A stretch of DNA of 64,000 nt, taken from positions 496,001 to 560,000 of the forward strand of contig NZ_AP023054.1 of assembly GCF_019703835.1 (NCBI RefSeq). The letters run 5' to 3'. Below are positions 26,576 to 35,445 of this stretch, piece by piece. The stretch's first letter is position 1. The number at the start of each line of letters is the position of its first letter. The DNA is from Thaumasiovibrio subtropicus (GTDB lineage: Bacteria; Pseudomonadota; Gammaproteobacteria; Enterobacterales; Vibrionaceae). The notes under the pieces were generated by a model. The model searched no databases. It was given only the letters and a program-made list of their open reading frames with translations, and was not told the DNA's origin. The position numbers were made by a program, and so were the translations under genes.

Positions 26576-26897
26576 AACACCTCCATGGACACTTCCTGTT
26601 CAATGACTATAACTGAGGGGGTAAAGCGTGCCTAGATTTTTTTAATGATAACTCTCTGAGGAATGGTTGAAATTCGACGCGAGTGGATAGCTTGTTTTAG
26701 GACAGACTGTTCAAATCTCGGTTGCTGAGCAAGACCATAAAGCGGGAGGTTGACGTTGCTCGCCAGCGCGGCGTTTCTTGATTGGTTAAGGTGCAGCTTC
26801 GGTTGAGGTTTAGGGTAAAACGCGCGCTAGGATCATCGCGATGATCGCCCTATCTCATGGGAGGTCGGTGGGTACGTTTTGGCGTTGAGGAGACGAT
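26576..26897. other. Gene-free spacer between tas and mutH with a GATC palindrome
   Basis: 322 bp with no usable frame. The site 26831-26846 reads GATCATCGCGATGATC, a perfect 16-bp palindrome with a Dam site at each end, about 50 bp after the mutH stop. As RNA it could form the mutH 3' hairpin, but no T-run follows. The spacer occupies the place of ygdQ/ygdR in E. coli and may be decayed coding DNA. Confidence 0.5.
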
Positions 26898-27572
26898 TCA
26901 GTGTATGAAGTGTCGGCTTAAGATGTCAGCGGTGAACTGCGTTTTAAGGTAAAAGCCACGTGGACGAGTTTGAATAATCTGCCCCTCTTTGCCATAAGCA
27001 TCGGTGAGGGCTTTGCCATTGGCGGCTTTTGGTCGAAGTTGTAACACTTCTCCATCTCTCGCGGTAATGTTTTCGACGTCACCAAGGACAATTTTGTCGA
27101 TAAGCTCTTCCCAATCACGCCTTAGCGCTAACTCTTCGGCCGCTGAAGGGCTCCAAAGCAAAGGGCTTCCCACTCGGCGGTCACTAATGGCAATTTCACG
27201 TTCGCCCTCTACGGGGATCCAAAGCACACGTGCTAACTTGTGTTTTAGGTGGCACTGTTGCCATGTGATCCCTTGCAGGCCGACCAAAGGCGCTACACAG
27301 ACAAAGGTCGTCTCTAATGGCTTTCCTAGATGGCTAATCGGTATTGTCTTCAGTTCAATGCCAAGTTGTTCAAAGTCGGGTACGGGTCGGCTTCCTGCTT
27401 CAGCACCGAGATGCCATTCGAGTAATTGTCCGACCCAGCCTTTATCGCGGCGTAGGTTTTGTGGACATTGAAGACCTGCCTCTGCAGCAAGTTCACCCAA
27501 AGTGAGCCCTGCGAGTTGCCAAGCACGTTGAAGAAGTTCGTTTTCACTTTGTGGGGGAAGGGGCTGCTGCAT
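26898..27572 (-). CDS. mutH: DNA mismatch repair endonuclease MutH
   Basis: A 224-residue endonuclease that nicks the unmethylated strand at hemimethylated GATC when activated by MutL. The catalytic D-(x)n-E-x-K motif is present in [12 protein letters not shown], and the blocks [21 protein letters not shown] and RPRGFYLK match E. coli MutH. The ATG at 27572 follows GAGG; an upstream ATG at 27710 would add 46 unconserved residues, running into the regulatory region. The presence of MutH implies Dam methylation in this organism. Confidence 0.93.
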   Translation of the reverse strand: MQQPLPPQSENELLQRAWQLAGLTLGELAAEAGLQCPQNLRRDKGWVGQLLEWHLGAEAGSRPVPDFEQLGIELKTIPISHLGKPLETTFVCVAPLVGLQGITWQQCHLKHKLARVLWIPVEGEREIAISDRRVGSPLLWSPSAAEELALRRDWEELIDKIVLGDVENITARDGEVLQLRPKAANGKALTDAYGKEGQIIQTRPRGFYLKTQFTADILSRHFIH

Positions 27573-27662
27573 AGTATCCTCGTTTGAATCGCGTATTGTA
27601 ATCATTCTTGCGATGATCCCCAAGTGCAGTATGGTGTCGGCTGCGTCGTGAGTATGAGCAAA

Positions 27663-27676
27663 GTGCGTATACGCAC
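27663..27676. promoter_or_regulatory. 14-bp perfect palindrome in the mutH upstream region
   Basis: GTGCGTATACGCAC is perfectly self-complementary and lies 91 bp upstream of the mutH start. It looks like an operator for a dimeric regulator; I do not recognise the regulator. Confidence 0.5.
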
Positions 27677-27679
27677 AAA

Positions 27680-28230
27680 AAAGATCACTGATTGATCTTT
27701 GTTCAAGCACAGGCTATTTGGTAGTCACACACAAGGTTATCCACAAGCGAGATGGCAGTAAATAATCAAAAAGGTGATCTTGGTTGGATATACAGGGGTT
27801 TGCTGCTTTAATAGTCAGCTCAAAATCGCAATTTAGAGAAGATCAGATTTCTGGATGTGGATAAAACCCTATGTGGTGGATCTTTGAGCGATCAGCTGGT
27901 GGTGTTTTTTTGATCTTTTTTTTGCTGAGGATCTTTTGTGCATTGGTGGTTTAATTTGTTGTTTTTAAAAGATTAATATTTCGTGGTTAGATCGGGTTAT
28001 TATCGGTGTATTGACGAAAAATAAGGCAAAAAGCAGTTTTTAGGTTGTTCTTCACAAAGTTATTCACAGAAAGCGTGAATAAATGTGGCGTATGTCTCAT
28101 TTGAGTGTTTATAAGTCAGTTTTGTGGGGGTAAATGCACATTAACAGCACTGAACGCGATAAAAAGTGGCAGATCGTGAGAATGAAGGTTTACCCACAAC
28201 CCCTTTCTGTGAAAAAATCAAAGCATTAAA
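27680..28230. promoter_or_regulatory. DARS2: DARS2-like locus: DnaA boxes, GATC cluster and IHF site between mutH and rppH
   Basis: A gene-free 680-bp gap holds perfect DnaA boxes TTATCCACA at 27737-27745 (plus) and 27856-27864 (minus), TTATTCACA at 28060-28068 (plus), and 8-of-9 matches at 28048-28056, 28074-28082 (minus), 28190-28198 and 28208-28216 (minus). The pair at 28060/28074 forms an inverted repeat TTATTCAC / GTGAATAA. Ten GATC sites occur between 27683 and 28172, nine of them in 308 bp. Five are in the form GATCTT; that at 27912 resembles the oriC 13-mer GATCTNTTNTTTT at 10 of 11 fixed positions. A consensus IHF site is at 28216-28228. E. coli DARS2, which converts ADP-DnaA to ATP-DnaA, lies between mutH and rppH (ygdP). 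Homology by position and content is strong; activity is inferred. Confidence 0.75.
28216..28228 (+). promoter_or_regulatory. IHF consensus site
   Basis: AATCAAAGCATTA matches WATCAANNNNTTR at every position. It is within the DARS2-like segment, 24 bp before rppH. DARS2 in E. coli needs IHF and Fis. Confidence 0.6.
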
Positions 28231-28252
28231 AAATTTTGATTGAGGTCGTCCA

Positions 28253-28759
28253 GTGATAGATGGCGATGGTTACCGTCCTAACGTAGGGATTGTAATATGT
28301 AACAGCCATGGTCAGGTGTTCTGGGCTCGACGATATGGACAACATTCTTGGCAGTTTCCTCAAGGTGGTATTGATGAAGGCGAAACCCCTGAGCAAGCGA
28401 TGTACCGAGAGCTGTATGAGGAAGTCGGTCTTACTAAAAAAGACGTGAAAATTTTGGCGACAAGCCGTCATTGGCTACGCTATAAATTACCAAAACGTCT
28501 GGTGCGGTGGGATTCGAAACCCGTTTGTATCGGGCAAAAACAGAAATGGTTTTTGCTCAGCTTAGAATGCGATGAATCAAAGGTGAACATGCAGCGCAGC
28601 AGTACCCCTGAGTTTGATGGGTGGCGCTGGGTTAGTTACTGGTATCCGGTAAGGCAAGTTGTCTCTTTTAAGCGGGATGTTTATCGTCGTGCATTGAAGG
28701 AATTTAGCGCAACAGCAATGCCATTCAGGGAGCGCAAAGGACGTCGCAAACGGCGATAA
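28253..28759 (+). CDS. rppH: RNA pyrophosphohydrolase RppH (GTG start)
   Basis: A 168-residue Nudix enzyme that removes pyrophosphate from mRNA 5' ends and so starts RNase E-dependent decay. The Nudix box is complete ([23 protein letters not shown]), and the flanking [10 protein letters not shown] and [21 protein letters not shown] segments are specific to RppH. Translation starts at GTG with AGG upstream. The C-terminus is basic ([10 protein letters not shown]). It is followed 27 bp later by ptsP, as in E. coli. Confidence 0.95.
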   Translation: MIDGDGYRPNVGIVICNSHGQVFWARRYGQHSWQFPQGGIDEGETPEQAMYRELYEEVGLTKKDVKILATSRHWLRYKLPKRLVRWDSKPVCIGQKQKWFLLSLECDESKVNMQRSSTPEFDGWRWVSYWYPVRQVVSFKRDVYRRALKEFSATAMPFRERKGRRKRR

Positions 28760-28786
28760 CTGATTGCGAGGAATTGAGGCGATGCG

Positions 28787-31042
28787 ATGTTACAACAGCT
28801 CCGCGACATAGTAGAACAGGTTGCTGGTACAGCGAGCTTGCCAATGGCATTGGAGATGTTGGTTAGCTCGACATGTCGTGCGATGAAAACCGAAGTCTGC
28901 TCTGTGTACATCACGGATGAGCGCAGCCAGTGTTACCATCTTATGGCGACTAAGGGGCTAAATAAATCGCATCGTGCCGTGTCCCTAGCATTTGGCGAGG
29001 GGCTGGTGGGTTATGTGGGCCAACGCGCTGAGCCTATTAACGTCGCAGATGCCAGCCAACATAAACATTTCAAACATCTTCCCGGTATTGGCGAAGAGTC
29101 TTTTCAATCATTCCTCGGTACGCCGATTATCCATCGTCGGCAAGTGTTAGGCGTGTTAGTTGTTCAGCAGCGAGAGCAGCGACAGTTTGATGAGTCTGAA
29201 GAATCCTTCCTTGTCACGCTCGCAGCGCAATTGGCTGTCGCGTTAGCGCACGCTAAAGCCCAAGGTGTATGGCTAGAGAATAATGAGACGCTCAAACTGC
29301 AAGCGGTGCCGTCCTCAAGCGGTGTCGCAGTAGCAAATGGGTTTTGGGATGATGATCAGCCCCAGCTTGAAAAGGTGTTGCCAACATCAAGTTTGGATGC
29401 AGATCAAGAGCTAGATCGTCTTTATCTCGCCATGGAGCAAGCAAGCAACGAGTTTCGCCGTCTTCGCAAACGCTTCGATAACGATTTAAAAAAAGAAACC
29501 TTAGCCATTTTCGACCTATTCAGTCATTTACTGAACGATCCCATGCTACGTCGTGATTTAGAAGCGAAGATTAATGCTAAGGCACAGGCTGAATGGGCGG
29601 TAAGGCAAGTGGTGGAAGCCTACTCTCAGCGCTTCGCCCAAATGACAGACAGTTATCTCAAAGAGCGTGCGCAAGATATTCGCGAATTAGGGCAACGCTT
29701 ACTCTATTACTTGAACAATGATGCGCAGCCACAGTTTGAGTGGCCAGAAGTGCGGGTGTTATTCACGCGCGAGCTGACTGCTGCGACTTTGGCGGCGATA
29801 CCGCGTGAGAAATTGGCTGGCGTGGTTTCAATGGAAGGGGCGTCTAACTCTCATGCTGCCATTTTATTGCGTGCGTTAGGTATCCCAGCCGTTATGGGGG
29901 CTGAGTTCGAACCTAAACTCGTGCACGGTAAGTTGGTGGTTGTGGATGGGTATCGAGGCGATGTGTTGGTCGCGCCTAGCCCAGCAGTGGCTGACGAATA
30001 TCGGCAGCTTGCCCGTGAGGAAGAAGAACTTACCGCAACGGTTGAGAAAGAGCTCAGTCGACCTTGTGAAACGCAAGACGGTTATCCCATCGAGGTGAAT
30101 CTCAATGCTGGATTAAGTGCGGATTCGACGATTTCCATTAACCACGGGGTCGATGGTGTTGGGTTATATCGTACCGAGGTGCCTTTTTTACTCCAGCGCA
30201 GCTTTCCTTCTGAAGAAGATCAGCTTCACCAATATCGAGAGATCTTAAGTGCCTATCAGGGCAAACGTGTCGTGATGCGTACGTTAGATGTCGGTGGCGA
30301 TAAGCCATTACCTTATTTGAGCATTGAGGAAGACAACCCCTTCTTAGGGTGGCGTGGCATTCGCTTTACCTTGGATCACCCAGATATCTTTCTAATCCAA
30401 ATTCGGGCTATGCTGCGCGCCAGTATCGACTTGGGCAACATGGATATCTTGTTGCCGATGATATCCGGTATCGCTGAGTTAGATGACGCGCTAACGCTTA
30501 TCAACCAAGCTTATGTCGAAGTCGCGAAGCAAGCGGTGCTCGAATCCCGCCAGTTGGTTCGCCCGCGTATTGGTGTGATGATTGAAGTGCCATCCATGCT
30601 CTATCAGCTGCATCATTTACGTGGCCGGGTTGATTTTCTTTCAGTGGGAAGTAATGACTTAACCCAGTATCTTCTTGCCGTCGATCGTAATAACGTCCGA
30701 GTTGCTTCCCTTTATGATGCGCTTCATCCTTCGGTCATTGCCGCATTGGATGTGATTCTGGCACAAGGTCAGCAATATAACTTGCCAGTCTGTATTTGCG
30801 GCGAGTTAGCGGGTGATCCTTTGGGAGCGATGCTGTTGGTTGGGATGGGCTACGATGCGCTGAGTATGAACAACCGCAACGTTGCCAAAATCAAATATAT
30901 TCTTCGCAAAACGGATCACAGCACGTTGGTCGCAATGGCAGATGCTTGTCGTCAGGCCGTAACGGCAGAGGCGATTCGTGACATCCTCACCGCCTACATT
31001 GAAGAACTCGAGCTGGGTGGGTTTATCCGCGCTGGTAAATAA
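28787..31042 (+). CDS. ptsP: PtsP, enzyme I of the nitrogen phosphotransferase system
   Basis: A 751-residue protein: an N-terminal GAF domain (about residues 15-155), then the enzyme I phospho-His domain with active His356 (GASNSHAAIL) and the C-terminal PEP-binding barrel (RIGVMIEVPSM, SVGSNDLTQY). It takes phosphate from PEP and passes it to NPr and EIIA-Ntr, a regulatory chain tied to nitrogen and potassium status; the GAF domain senses glutamine and 2-oxoglutarate in E. coli. It is co-directional with rppH, tauE and lgt. Confidence 0.95.
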   Translation: MLQQLRDIVEQVAGTASLPMALEMLVSSTCRAMKTEVCSVYITDERSQCYHLMATKGLNKSHRAVSLAFGEGLVGYVGQRAEPINVADASQHKHFKHLPGIGEESFQSFLGTPIIHRRQVLGVLVVQQREQRQFDESEESFLVTLAAQLAVALAHAKAQGVWLENNETLKLQAVPSSSGVAVANGFWDDDQPQLEKVLPTSSLDADQELDRLYLAMEQASNEFRRLRKRFDNDLKKETLAIFDLFSHLLNDPMLRRDLEAKINAKAQAEWAVRQVVEAYSQRFAQMTDSYLKERAQDIRELGQRLLYYLNNDAQPQFEWPEVRVLFTRELTAATLAAIPREKLAGVVSMEGASNSHAAILLRALGIPAVMGAEFEPKLVHGKLVVVDGYRGDVLVAPSPAVADEYRQLAREEEELTATVEKELSRPCETQDGYPIEVNLNAGLSADSTISINHGVDGVGLYRTEVPFLLQRSFPSEEDQLHQYREILSAYQGKRVVMRTLDVGGDKPLPYLSIEEDNPFLGWRGIRFTLDHPDIFLIQIRAMLRASIDLGNMDILLPMISGIAELDDALTLINQAYVEVAKQAVLESRQLVRPRIGVMIEVPSMLYQLHHLRGRVDFLSVGSNDLTQYLLAVDRNNVRVASLYDALHPSVIAALDVILAQGQQYNLPVCICGELAGDPLGAMLLVGMGYDALSMNNRNVAKIKYILRKTDHSTLVAMADACRQAVTAEAIRDILTAYIEELELGGFIRAGK

Positions 31043-31049
31043 CGAAATC

Positions 31050-31868
31050 ATGATAGTTGAACTGTTCTCTGAGCCAGCGTTGCTGGTTTTCTTGTTTTGT
31101 CTCTTTCTAGGTGCAATTATTGGCGTCCTTGCTGGTCTTTTAGGCATAGGTGGAGGATTGCTCGTTGTACCTGCACTTTGCATTTTGTTACCTGAGGTTG
31201 GGGTCGCCACTGAGGTGGTAATGCCGCTGGCCTTAGGGACATCGTTAGCCAGTATTGTACTGACATCGAGCGCGGCGGCACGAAATCACCTCAAAGCGGG
31301 CAATGTCGATTTACAAGCCGTGAAGTTGTTATTGCCAGGGATGTTGGTGGGCGGTTTGCTGGGTAGTACCCTCGCGGATTGGATTCCAACGGAACTTTTG
31401 CCTAAAGTCTTTGCCTTTATAGTACTCTTTCTCGCCCTGCAGATGATGCTCACAGTGCGTGTTGAGGCGACTCGTCCTTTGCCAGGATGGGGAGGCGGTT
31501 TTGCTGCAGGCAGTGTGATAGGGACAATATCTACGTTAGCGGGTATTGGCGGTGGCTCTTTGACTGTGCCTTATCTCAATCGACACAGTACCGAAATGCG
31601 CCTCGCAATAGGCTGCTCAGCAACAACTGGTGCTGCGATTGCGATCGCAGGCATGTTGGGCTTCATTGGCCATGGTGTGGGCAGTGAAGGATTACCCGAT
31701 TACAGTTTGGGCTATGTTTATTTACCTGCTTGGGCAGGGATTGTCATGACATCCACGTTTACGTCACGTTTCGGGGTTAAACTGGTGTCGCGTTGGCCAA
31801 CTCAGCGATTAAAACGCTTCTTTGCCTTGTTTTTGCTGGTGGTCAGCATTCGAATGTTTTTAGGATGA
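31050..31868 (+). CDS. TauE/SafE family membrane transporter
   Basis: A 272-residue membrane protein with about eight hydrophobic segments and the paired glycine-rich motifs of the TauE/SafE (DUF81) family, GLLGIGGGLLVVPAL and TLAGIGGGSLTVPYL. Relatives export sulfite, sulfoacetate or other organosulfur anions, but the substrate is not determined here. The ATG at 31050 lies 7 bp after the ptsP stop; an in-frame start at 30978 would overlap ptsP by 65 bp and is not favoured. It is probably cotranscribed with ptsP and lgt. Confidence 0.88.
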   Translation: MIVELFSEPALLVFLFCLFLGAIIGVLAGLLGIGGGLLVVPALCILLPEVGVATEVVMPLALGTSLASIVLTSSAAARNHLKAGNVDLQAVKLLLPGMLVGGLLGSTLADWIPTELLPKVFAFIVLFLALQMMLTVRVEATRPLPGWGGGFAAGSVIGTISTLAGIGGGSLTVPYLNRHSTEMRLAIGCSATTGAAIAIAGMLGFIGHGVGSEGLPDYSLGYVYLPAWAGIVMTSTFTSRFGVKLVSRWPTQRLKRFFALFLLVVSIRMFLG

Positions 31869-31875
31869 ACAATAA

Positions 31876-32682
31876 ATGACACAAAGTTATCTAACGTTTC
31901 CGCAGATTGATCCTGTATTGATAAAGCTTGGACCATTAGCGGTAAATTGGTATGGATTGATGTATCTGTTTGGTTTTCTGTTTGCGATGTGGCTAGCCAA
32001 TCGTCGAGCGGATAAGCCTAACAGTGGTTGGACGCGTGATCAGGTCAGTGATTTGCTCTTTGCGGGTTTTCTCGGTGTTGTTGTTGGTGGCCGATTTGGC
32101 TACGTATTCTTCTACAATTTCGACCTCTTCTTAGACAATCCTTTTTATCTCTTCGAGGTTTGGAAAGGTGGTATGTCTTTCCATGGCGGTCTATTGGGTG
32201 TGATTGCAGCGATGGGGTGGTATGGTCGCAAGCATGGCCGAACTTTCTTTTCAGTGGCGGACTTTATCGCGCCACTTGTCCCGATGGGGTTGGCGTTAGG
32301 GCGCTTGGGTAACTTTATCAATGGTGAGCTTTGGGGCCGCGTTGCTGATGTACCATGGGCAATGGTATTCCCAACGGGTGGAGCGCTACCGCGCCATCCT
32401 TCGCAGTTGTATCAAATGGCACTGGAAGGGATTGCACTGTTCCTCATTCTCAACTGGTTCATTCGCAAGCCTCGCCCTGCTGGCGCCGTGTCTGGTCTGT
32501 TCTTGTTCGGGTATGGTTCATTCCGGTTTATCGTTGAGTATTTCCGCGAACCGGATGCGCATATTGGATTGATTGGTGGCTTTATAAGTATGGGGCAAAT
32601 CCTATCCTTGCCGATGGTGTTGGGTGGCTTGGTGATGATGGTATGGGCCTATAAGTGCAACCAGAAACCTCAGCAAGCTTAA
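31876..32682 (+). CDS. lgt: Prolipoprotein diacylglyceryl transferase
   Basis: A 268-residue inner-membrane enzyme that moves diacylglycerol from phosphatidylglycerol to the lipobox cysteine, the first step of lipoprotein maturation. The family signature is visible as MSFHGGLLG and [14 protein letters not shown], with the conserved R and E residues, and several membrane helices. It is 7 bp after the TauE gene and upstream of thyA, as in E. coli. lspA, the next enzyme of the pathway, is also in this window. Confidence 0.95.
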   Translation: MTQSYLTFPQIDPVLIKLGPLAVNWYGLMYLFGFLFAMWLANRRADKPNSGWTRDQVSDLLFAGFLGVVVGGRFGYVFFYNFDLFLDNPFYLFEVWKGGMSFHGGLLGVIAAMGWYGRKHGRTFFSVADFIAPLVPMGLALGRLGNFINGELWGRVADVPWAMVFPTGGALPRHPSQLYQMALEGIALFLILNWFIRKPRPAGAVSGLFLFGYGSFRFIVEYFREPDAHIGLIGGFISMGQILSLPMVLGGLVMMVWAYKCNQKPQQA

Positions 32683-32708
32683 ACAGCGACACCGCTCTAC
32701 ATCGGTGA

Positions 32709-32737
32709 AAAGACGCGGTATGATACCGCGTCTTTTT
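32709..32737 (+). terminator. Terminator between lgt and thyA
   Basis: A perfect 12-bp stem AAAGACGCGGTA / TACCGCGTCTTT with a TGA loop and T-tail. It ends 22 bp before the thyA ATG, so it could also limit readthrough from lgt into thyA. Confidence 0.88.
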
Positions 32738-32759
32738 CATTTTTGGGGTAGCTGTAGTC

Positions 32760-33611
32760 ATGAGACAGTATTTAGATCTCTGTCAACGTATTGTTGACGA
32801 AGGTGAGTGGGTAGAGAACAAGCGCACAGGTAAGCGCTGTTTAACAGTAATTAACCATACACTGACTTATGATGTAGAGAATAACCAGTTTCCATTGATT
32901 ACGACCCGAAAGAGCTTTTGGAAGGCGGCTATCGCTGAGCTACTCGGCTACCTGCGTGGTTATGATAATGCGGCACAGTTCCGCGCGATAGGGTGTAACA
33001 CGTGGAATGCTAACGCTAATGATAACCCAGCATGGCTGAACAACCCTCACCGTAAAGGCGAGGATGACATGGGGCGCGTCTATGGTGTGCAAGGCCGTCG
33101 TTGGCAAAAACCGGATGGTTCCACTATCGATCAACTGCGTAAGGTTGTCGAAAACTTAGAAAAAGGAATGGATGATCGGGGCGAGATTCTGACCTTCTAT
33201 AATCCAGGTGAGTTTGACATGGGCTGCTTACGCCCGTGTATGCACACCCATACGTTCTCATTGCTTGGCGATAAGCTGTATCTCACCAGCTATCAGCGTT
33301 CTTGTGATGTACCGCTTGGCCTTAACTTTAACCAAGTACAAGTATTTACGTTGCTTGCTTTAATGGCGCAGATAACGGGTTTAAAAGCGGGTAAGGCTTA
33401 TCACCAAATCGTGAATGCGCATATCTATGAAGATCAGCTCGAGTTGATGCGTGATGTACAGCTCAAGCGTGAACCTTTCCCATCACCTCAGTTGAAAATA
33501 AATCCTGAGATTAAATCACTGGATGACTTAGAAACCTGGGTGACGTTGGATGACTTTGAAGTGGTCGGTTATCAGCATCACGAAGCGATTAAATACCCTT
33601 TTTCGGTCTAG
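32760..33611 (+). CDS. thyA: Thymidylate synthase
   Basis: A 283-residue ThyA that methylates dUMP to dTMP using methylene-tetrahydrofolate. The catalytic nucleophile is Cys160 in LRPCMHTH, and the substrate motifs [15 protein letters not shown] and HIYEDQ are intact. It is about 19 residues longer than E. coli ThyA, mostly in the segment around residues 85-120 ([20 protein letters not shown]), as in Vibrio enzymes. The lgt-thyA order matches E. coli. Confidence 0.95.
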   Translation: MRQYLDLCQRIVDEGEWVENKRTGKRCLTVINHTLTYDVENNQFPLITTRKSFWKAAIAELLGYLRGYDNAAQFRAIGCNTWNANANDNPAWLNNPHRKGEDDMGRVYGVQGRRWQKPDGSTIDQLRKVVENLEKGMDDRGEILTFYNPGEFDMGCLRPCMHTHTFSLLGDKLYLTSYQRSCDVPLGLNFNQVQVFTLLALMAQITGLKAGKAYHQIVNAHIYEDQLELMRDVQLKREPFPSPQLKINPEIKSLDDLETWVTLDDFEVVGYQHHEAIKYPFSV

Positions 33612-33638
33612 TCTGACGGTAAATATGTATGAGTGATA

Positions 33639-33672
33639 AAAAACGCCTCACAGCGATGTGAGGCGTTTTTTT
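33639..33672 (+). terminator. Terminator of thyA
   Basis: A perfect 12-bp stem AAACGCCTCACA / TGTGAGGCGTTT with a GCGA tetraloop and T-run. Confidence 0.9.
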
Positions 33673-33790
33673 ATGTATTCGAGGTGAGTGCTGTCGTTGC
33701 TTCTCAAAATCAACTGAGACTGGGTTTGAGCCAACCCCTGAGACTTATTGTGTTATTGAAGCGTTCGAAAGGTGCGTCCGGTCGATAGAC

Positions 33791-33821
33791 AAAAAAAGCG
33801 CCTTATCAAGTGATAAGGCGC
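33791..33821 (-). terminator. Terminator of nptA
   Basis: Read on the minus strand, an 11-bp stem GCGCCTTATCA / TGATAAGGCGC with a 2-base loop ends in seven T. It lies 36 bp after the nptA stop. Confidence 0.85.
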
Positions 33822-33856
33822 AAAACCATCTGTCTTATTTTTTATAATCTTTTTGA

Positions 33857-35005
33857 TTACATGGTGATTGCGAGGATGATACCTGGCAATGCAATGAAGA
33901 CGGCGACGAGATAAGCCAGTACTGCCATCTTGCTCTTCGCAGCGAGATCGCCCAGTAGGAATGCGCCTTTCACTGGTAGCTCGCGTAGGAACGGAATCGA
34001 GAAGATGAATACCGTTGCCATAACATTGAATGATAAGTGTACCAGTGCAATTTGCAGTGCGAACACAGCAAACTCACCTGTTACTGCTGTCGCAGCAAGA
34101 AGGGCTGTGATACACGTACCGATGTTTGCACCGAGTGTGAACGGATACACATCACGTACTTTTAAGACACCTGTACCGACCAGTGGCACCATCAAGCTTG
34201 TCGTGGTTGATGATGATTGAACCAAAACGGTAACGACACTGCCTGATGCGATACCATGTAGCGGACCGCGACCGATAGCCGCTTTTAAGATGTCACGCGC
34301 ACGGCCAACCATCAACTTACGCATCAGTTTACCCATCATGCTAATCGCGATCATGATGATAGCAATACCCAAAGCGATCATAACGATACCGCCAGTAGTG
34401 CTTGGGAACATTTTGCCGAGAGACTTAAAGACGTCGACAGCAGGCGCTGTAAGCGGTTTCACGAAGTTGAAGCTATTTGCAGCACTCATGTCACCCGCTG
34501 CCATCATAGGAGAGACGAGCCACTCAGAGATTTTGTCGAGAAGGCCAAACATGATCTCAAGCGGAAGGAAGATAAAGACGGCGAGTAGGTTGAACACGTC
34601 GTGAATGGTTGCAGAAGCGAACGCACGACGGAACTCTTCCTTACAACGCGCGTGGCCTAGGCTCACGAGCGTGTTAGTTGTAGTTGTACCGATATTGGCA
34701 CCCATCACCATAGGGATGGCCGTCTCAACAGGTAAACCACCTGCCACAAGACCAACAGTAATAGAGGTAACAGTACTAGAAGATTGCGTTAGTGCCGTTG
34801 CGATGAGACCAATCATTAGGCCCGCGATAGGATGTGACGCAAATTCAAATAGGGTTTTTGCCTGATCGCCGACCGCCATTTTGAAGCCGCCACTGACCAC
34901 AGACACTGCTACCAGCAGTAAGTACAGCATTACACCGAGTTGCAGCCAGCGTAGGGTGTTTTTACCACTTTCTTGCGGTGCTGCTGTGGTTGCTTGAGTA
35001 CTCAT
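33857..35005 (-). CDS. nptA: Na+/phosphate cotransporter NptA
   Basis: A 382-residue NptA/PNaS-type transporter with two inverted QSSS repeats, each a family hallmark: ALTQSSSTVTS and TVLVQSSSTTTS. About eight to ten hydrophobic segments are visible. It imports phosphate with sodium, and the same gene lies near nhaA/nhaR/hlyU in V. cholerae. The start at 35005 (MSTQATTAAP) is backed by GGAGAG 8 nt upstream; an ATG at 35038 would overlap the regulatory repeats. A PhoB-like element lies just upstream. Confidence 0.9.
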   Translation of the reverse strand: MSTQATTAAPQESGKNTLRWLQLGVMLYLLLVAVSVVSGGFKMAVGDQAKTLFEFASHPIAGLMIGLIATALTQSSSTVTSITVGLVAGGLPVETAIPMVMGANIGTTTTNTLVSLGHARCKEEFRRAFASATIHDVFNLLAVFIFLPLEIMFGLLDKISEWLVSPMMAAGDMSAANSFNFVKPLTAPAVDVFKSLGKMFPSTTGGIVMIALGIAIIMIAISMMGKLMRKLMVGRARDILKAAIGRGPLHGIASGSVVTVLVQSSSTTTSLMVPLVGTGVLKVRDVYPFTLGANIGTCITALLAATAVTGEFAVFALQIALVHLSFNVMATVFIFSIPFLRELPVKGAFLLGDLAAKSKMAVLAYLVAVFIALPGIILAITM

Positions 35006-35445
35006 AAGTATTCTCTCCATGACAGGGTTGTCTGTCATATTTGTGTCAAAGAATTGAAATCTGAGGCGGATGTTAGAGATCGAATATTTCAGTAATATGA
35101 CACTTTTCTTTCTGACGAATAAATCTTCGACTTGTTTCCCACCTTATGACGTAAAGCTCAATGAACAAATAGTCACTTTGCAACGTCGCAAACGTTTGCC
35201 AAGTCTCTGAGCTGACACACTTCTCTTCACCTGCCTTTCTTGCAGAGTCTGATACATAGAACTATAACTATTTGATTAGCATGGATTGAAAAGTAGTGAC
35301 TCAGCGTAGCTGGAATCTTATTTTTCGGAAATACCGAGTAATAGAGTGGGAAGAAACGATTTTTTTCAAAGTGTGTCTGCGCGGTAATATTTAGCAACAC
35401 CTTGTTTCATTGTGTTGCAAGTCGTGTTGATAGGAGAAGCGGACT
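35006..35445. other. Divergent intergenic region nptA / nhaA
   Basis: 440 bp between divergent sodium-coupled transporter genes. It contains PhoB-like heptamers (35019-35049) next to nptA. No NhaR site could be assigned near nhaA because no firm consensus was available to me. No gene is supported here. Confidence 0.5.
35032..35049. promoter_or_regulatory. Candidate PhoB box at nptA
   Basis: CTGTCAT, 4 bp, GTGTCAA at 35032-35049 fits the direct 7-mer pattern CTGTCAT-N4-CTGTCAT. A third heptamer lies in reverse at 35019-35025, giving ATGACAG-N6-CTGTCAT. The direct pair points away from nptA and is only 27 bp from the start codon, so this may repress or may not be a functional Pho box. Confidence 0.4.

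Noticed and set aside
27573..28252. True chromosomal replication origin
   Set aside because: Gene context is mutH-rppH, not mnmG/mioC or dnaA (oriC1) or rctB (oriC2); DARS2 explains the position better.
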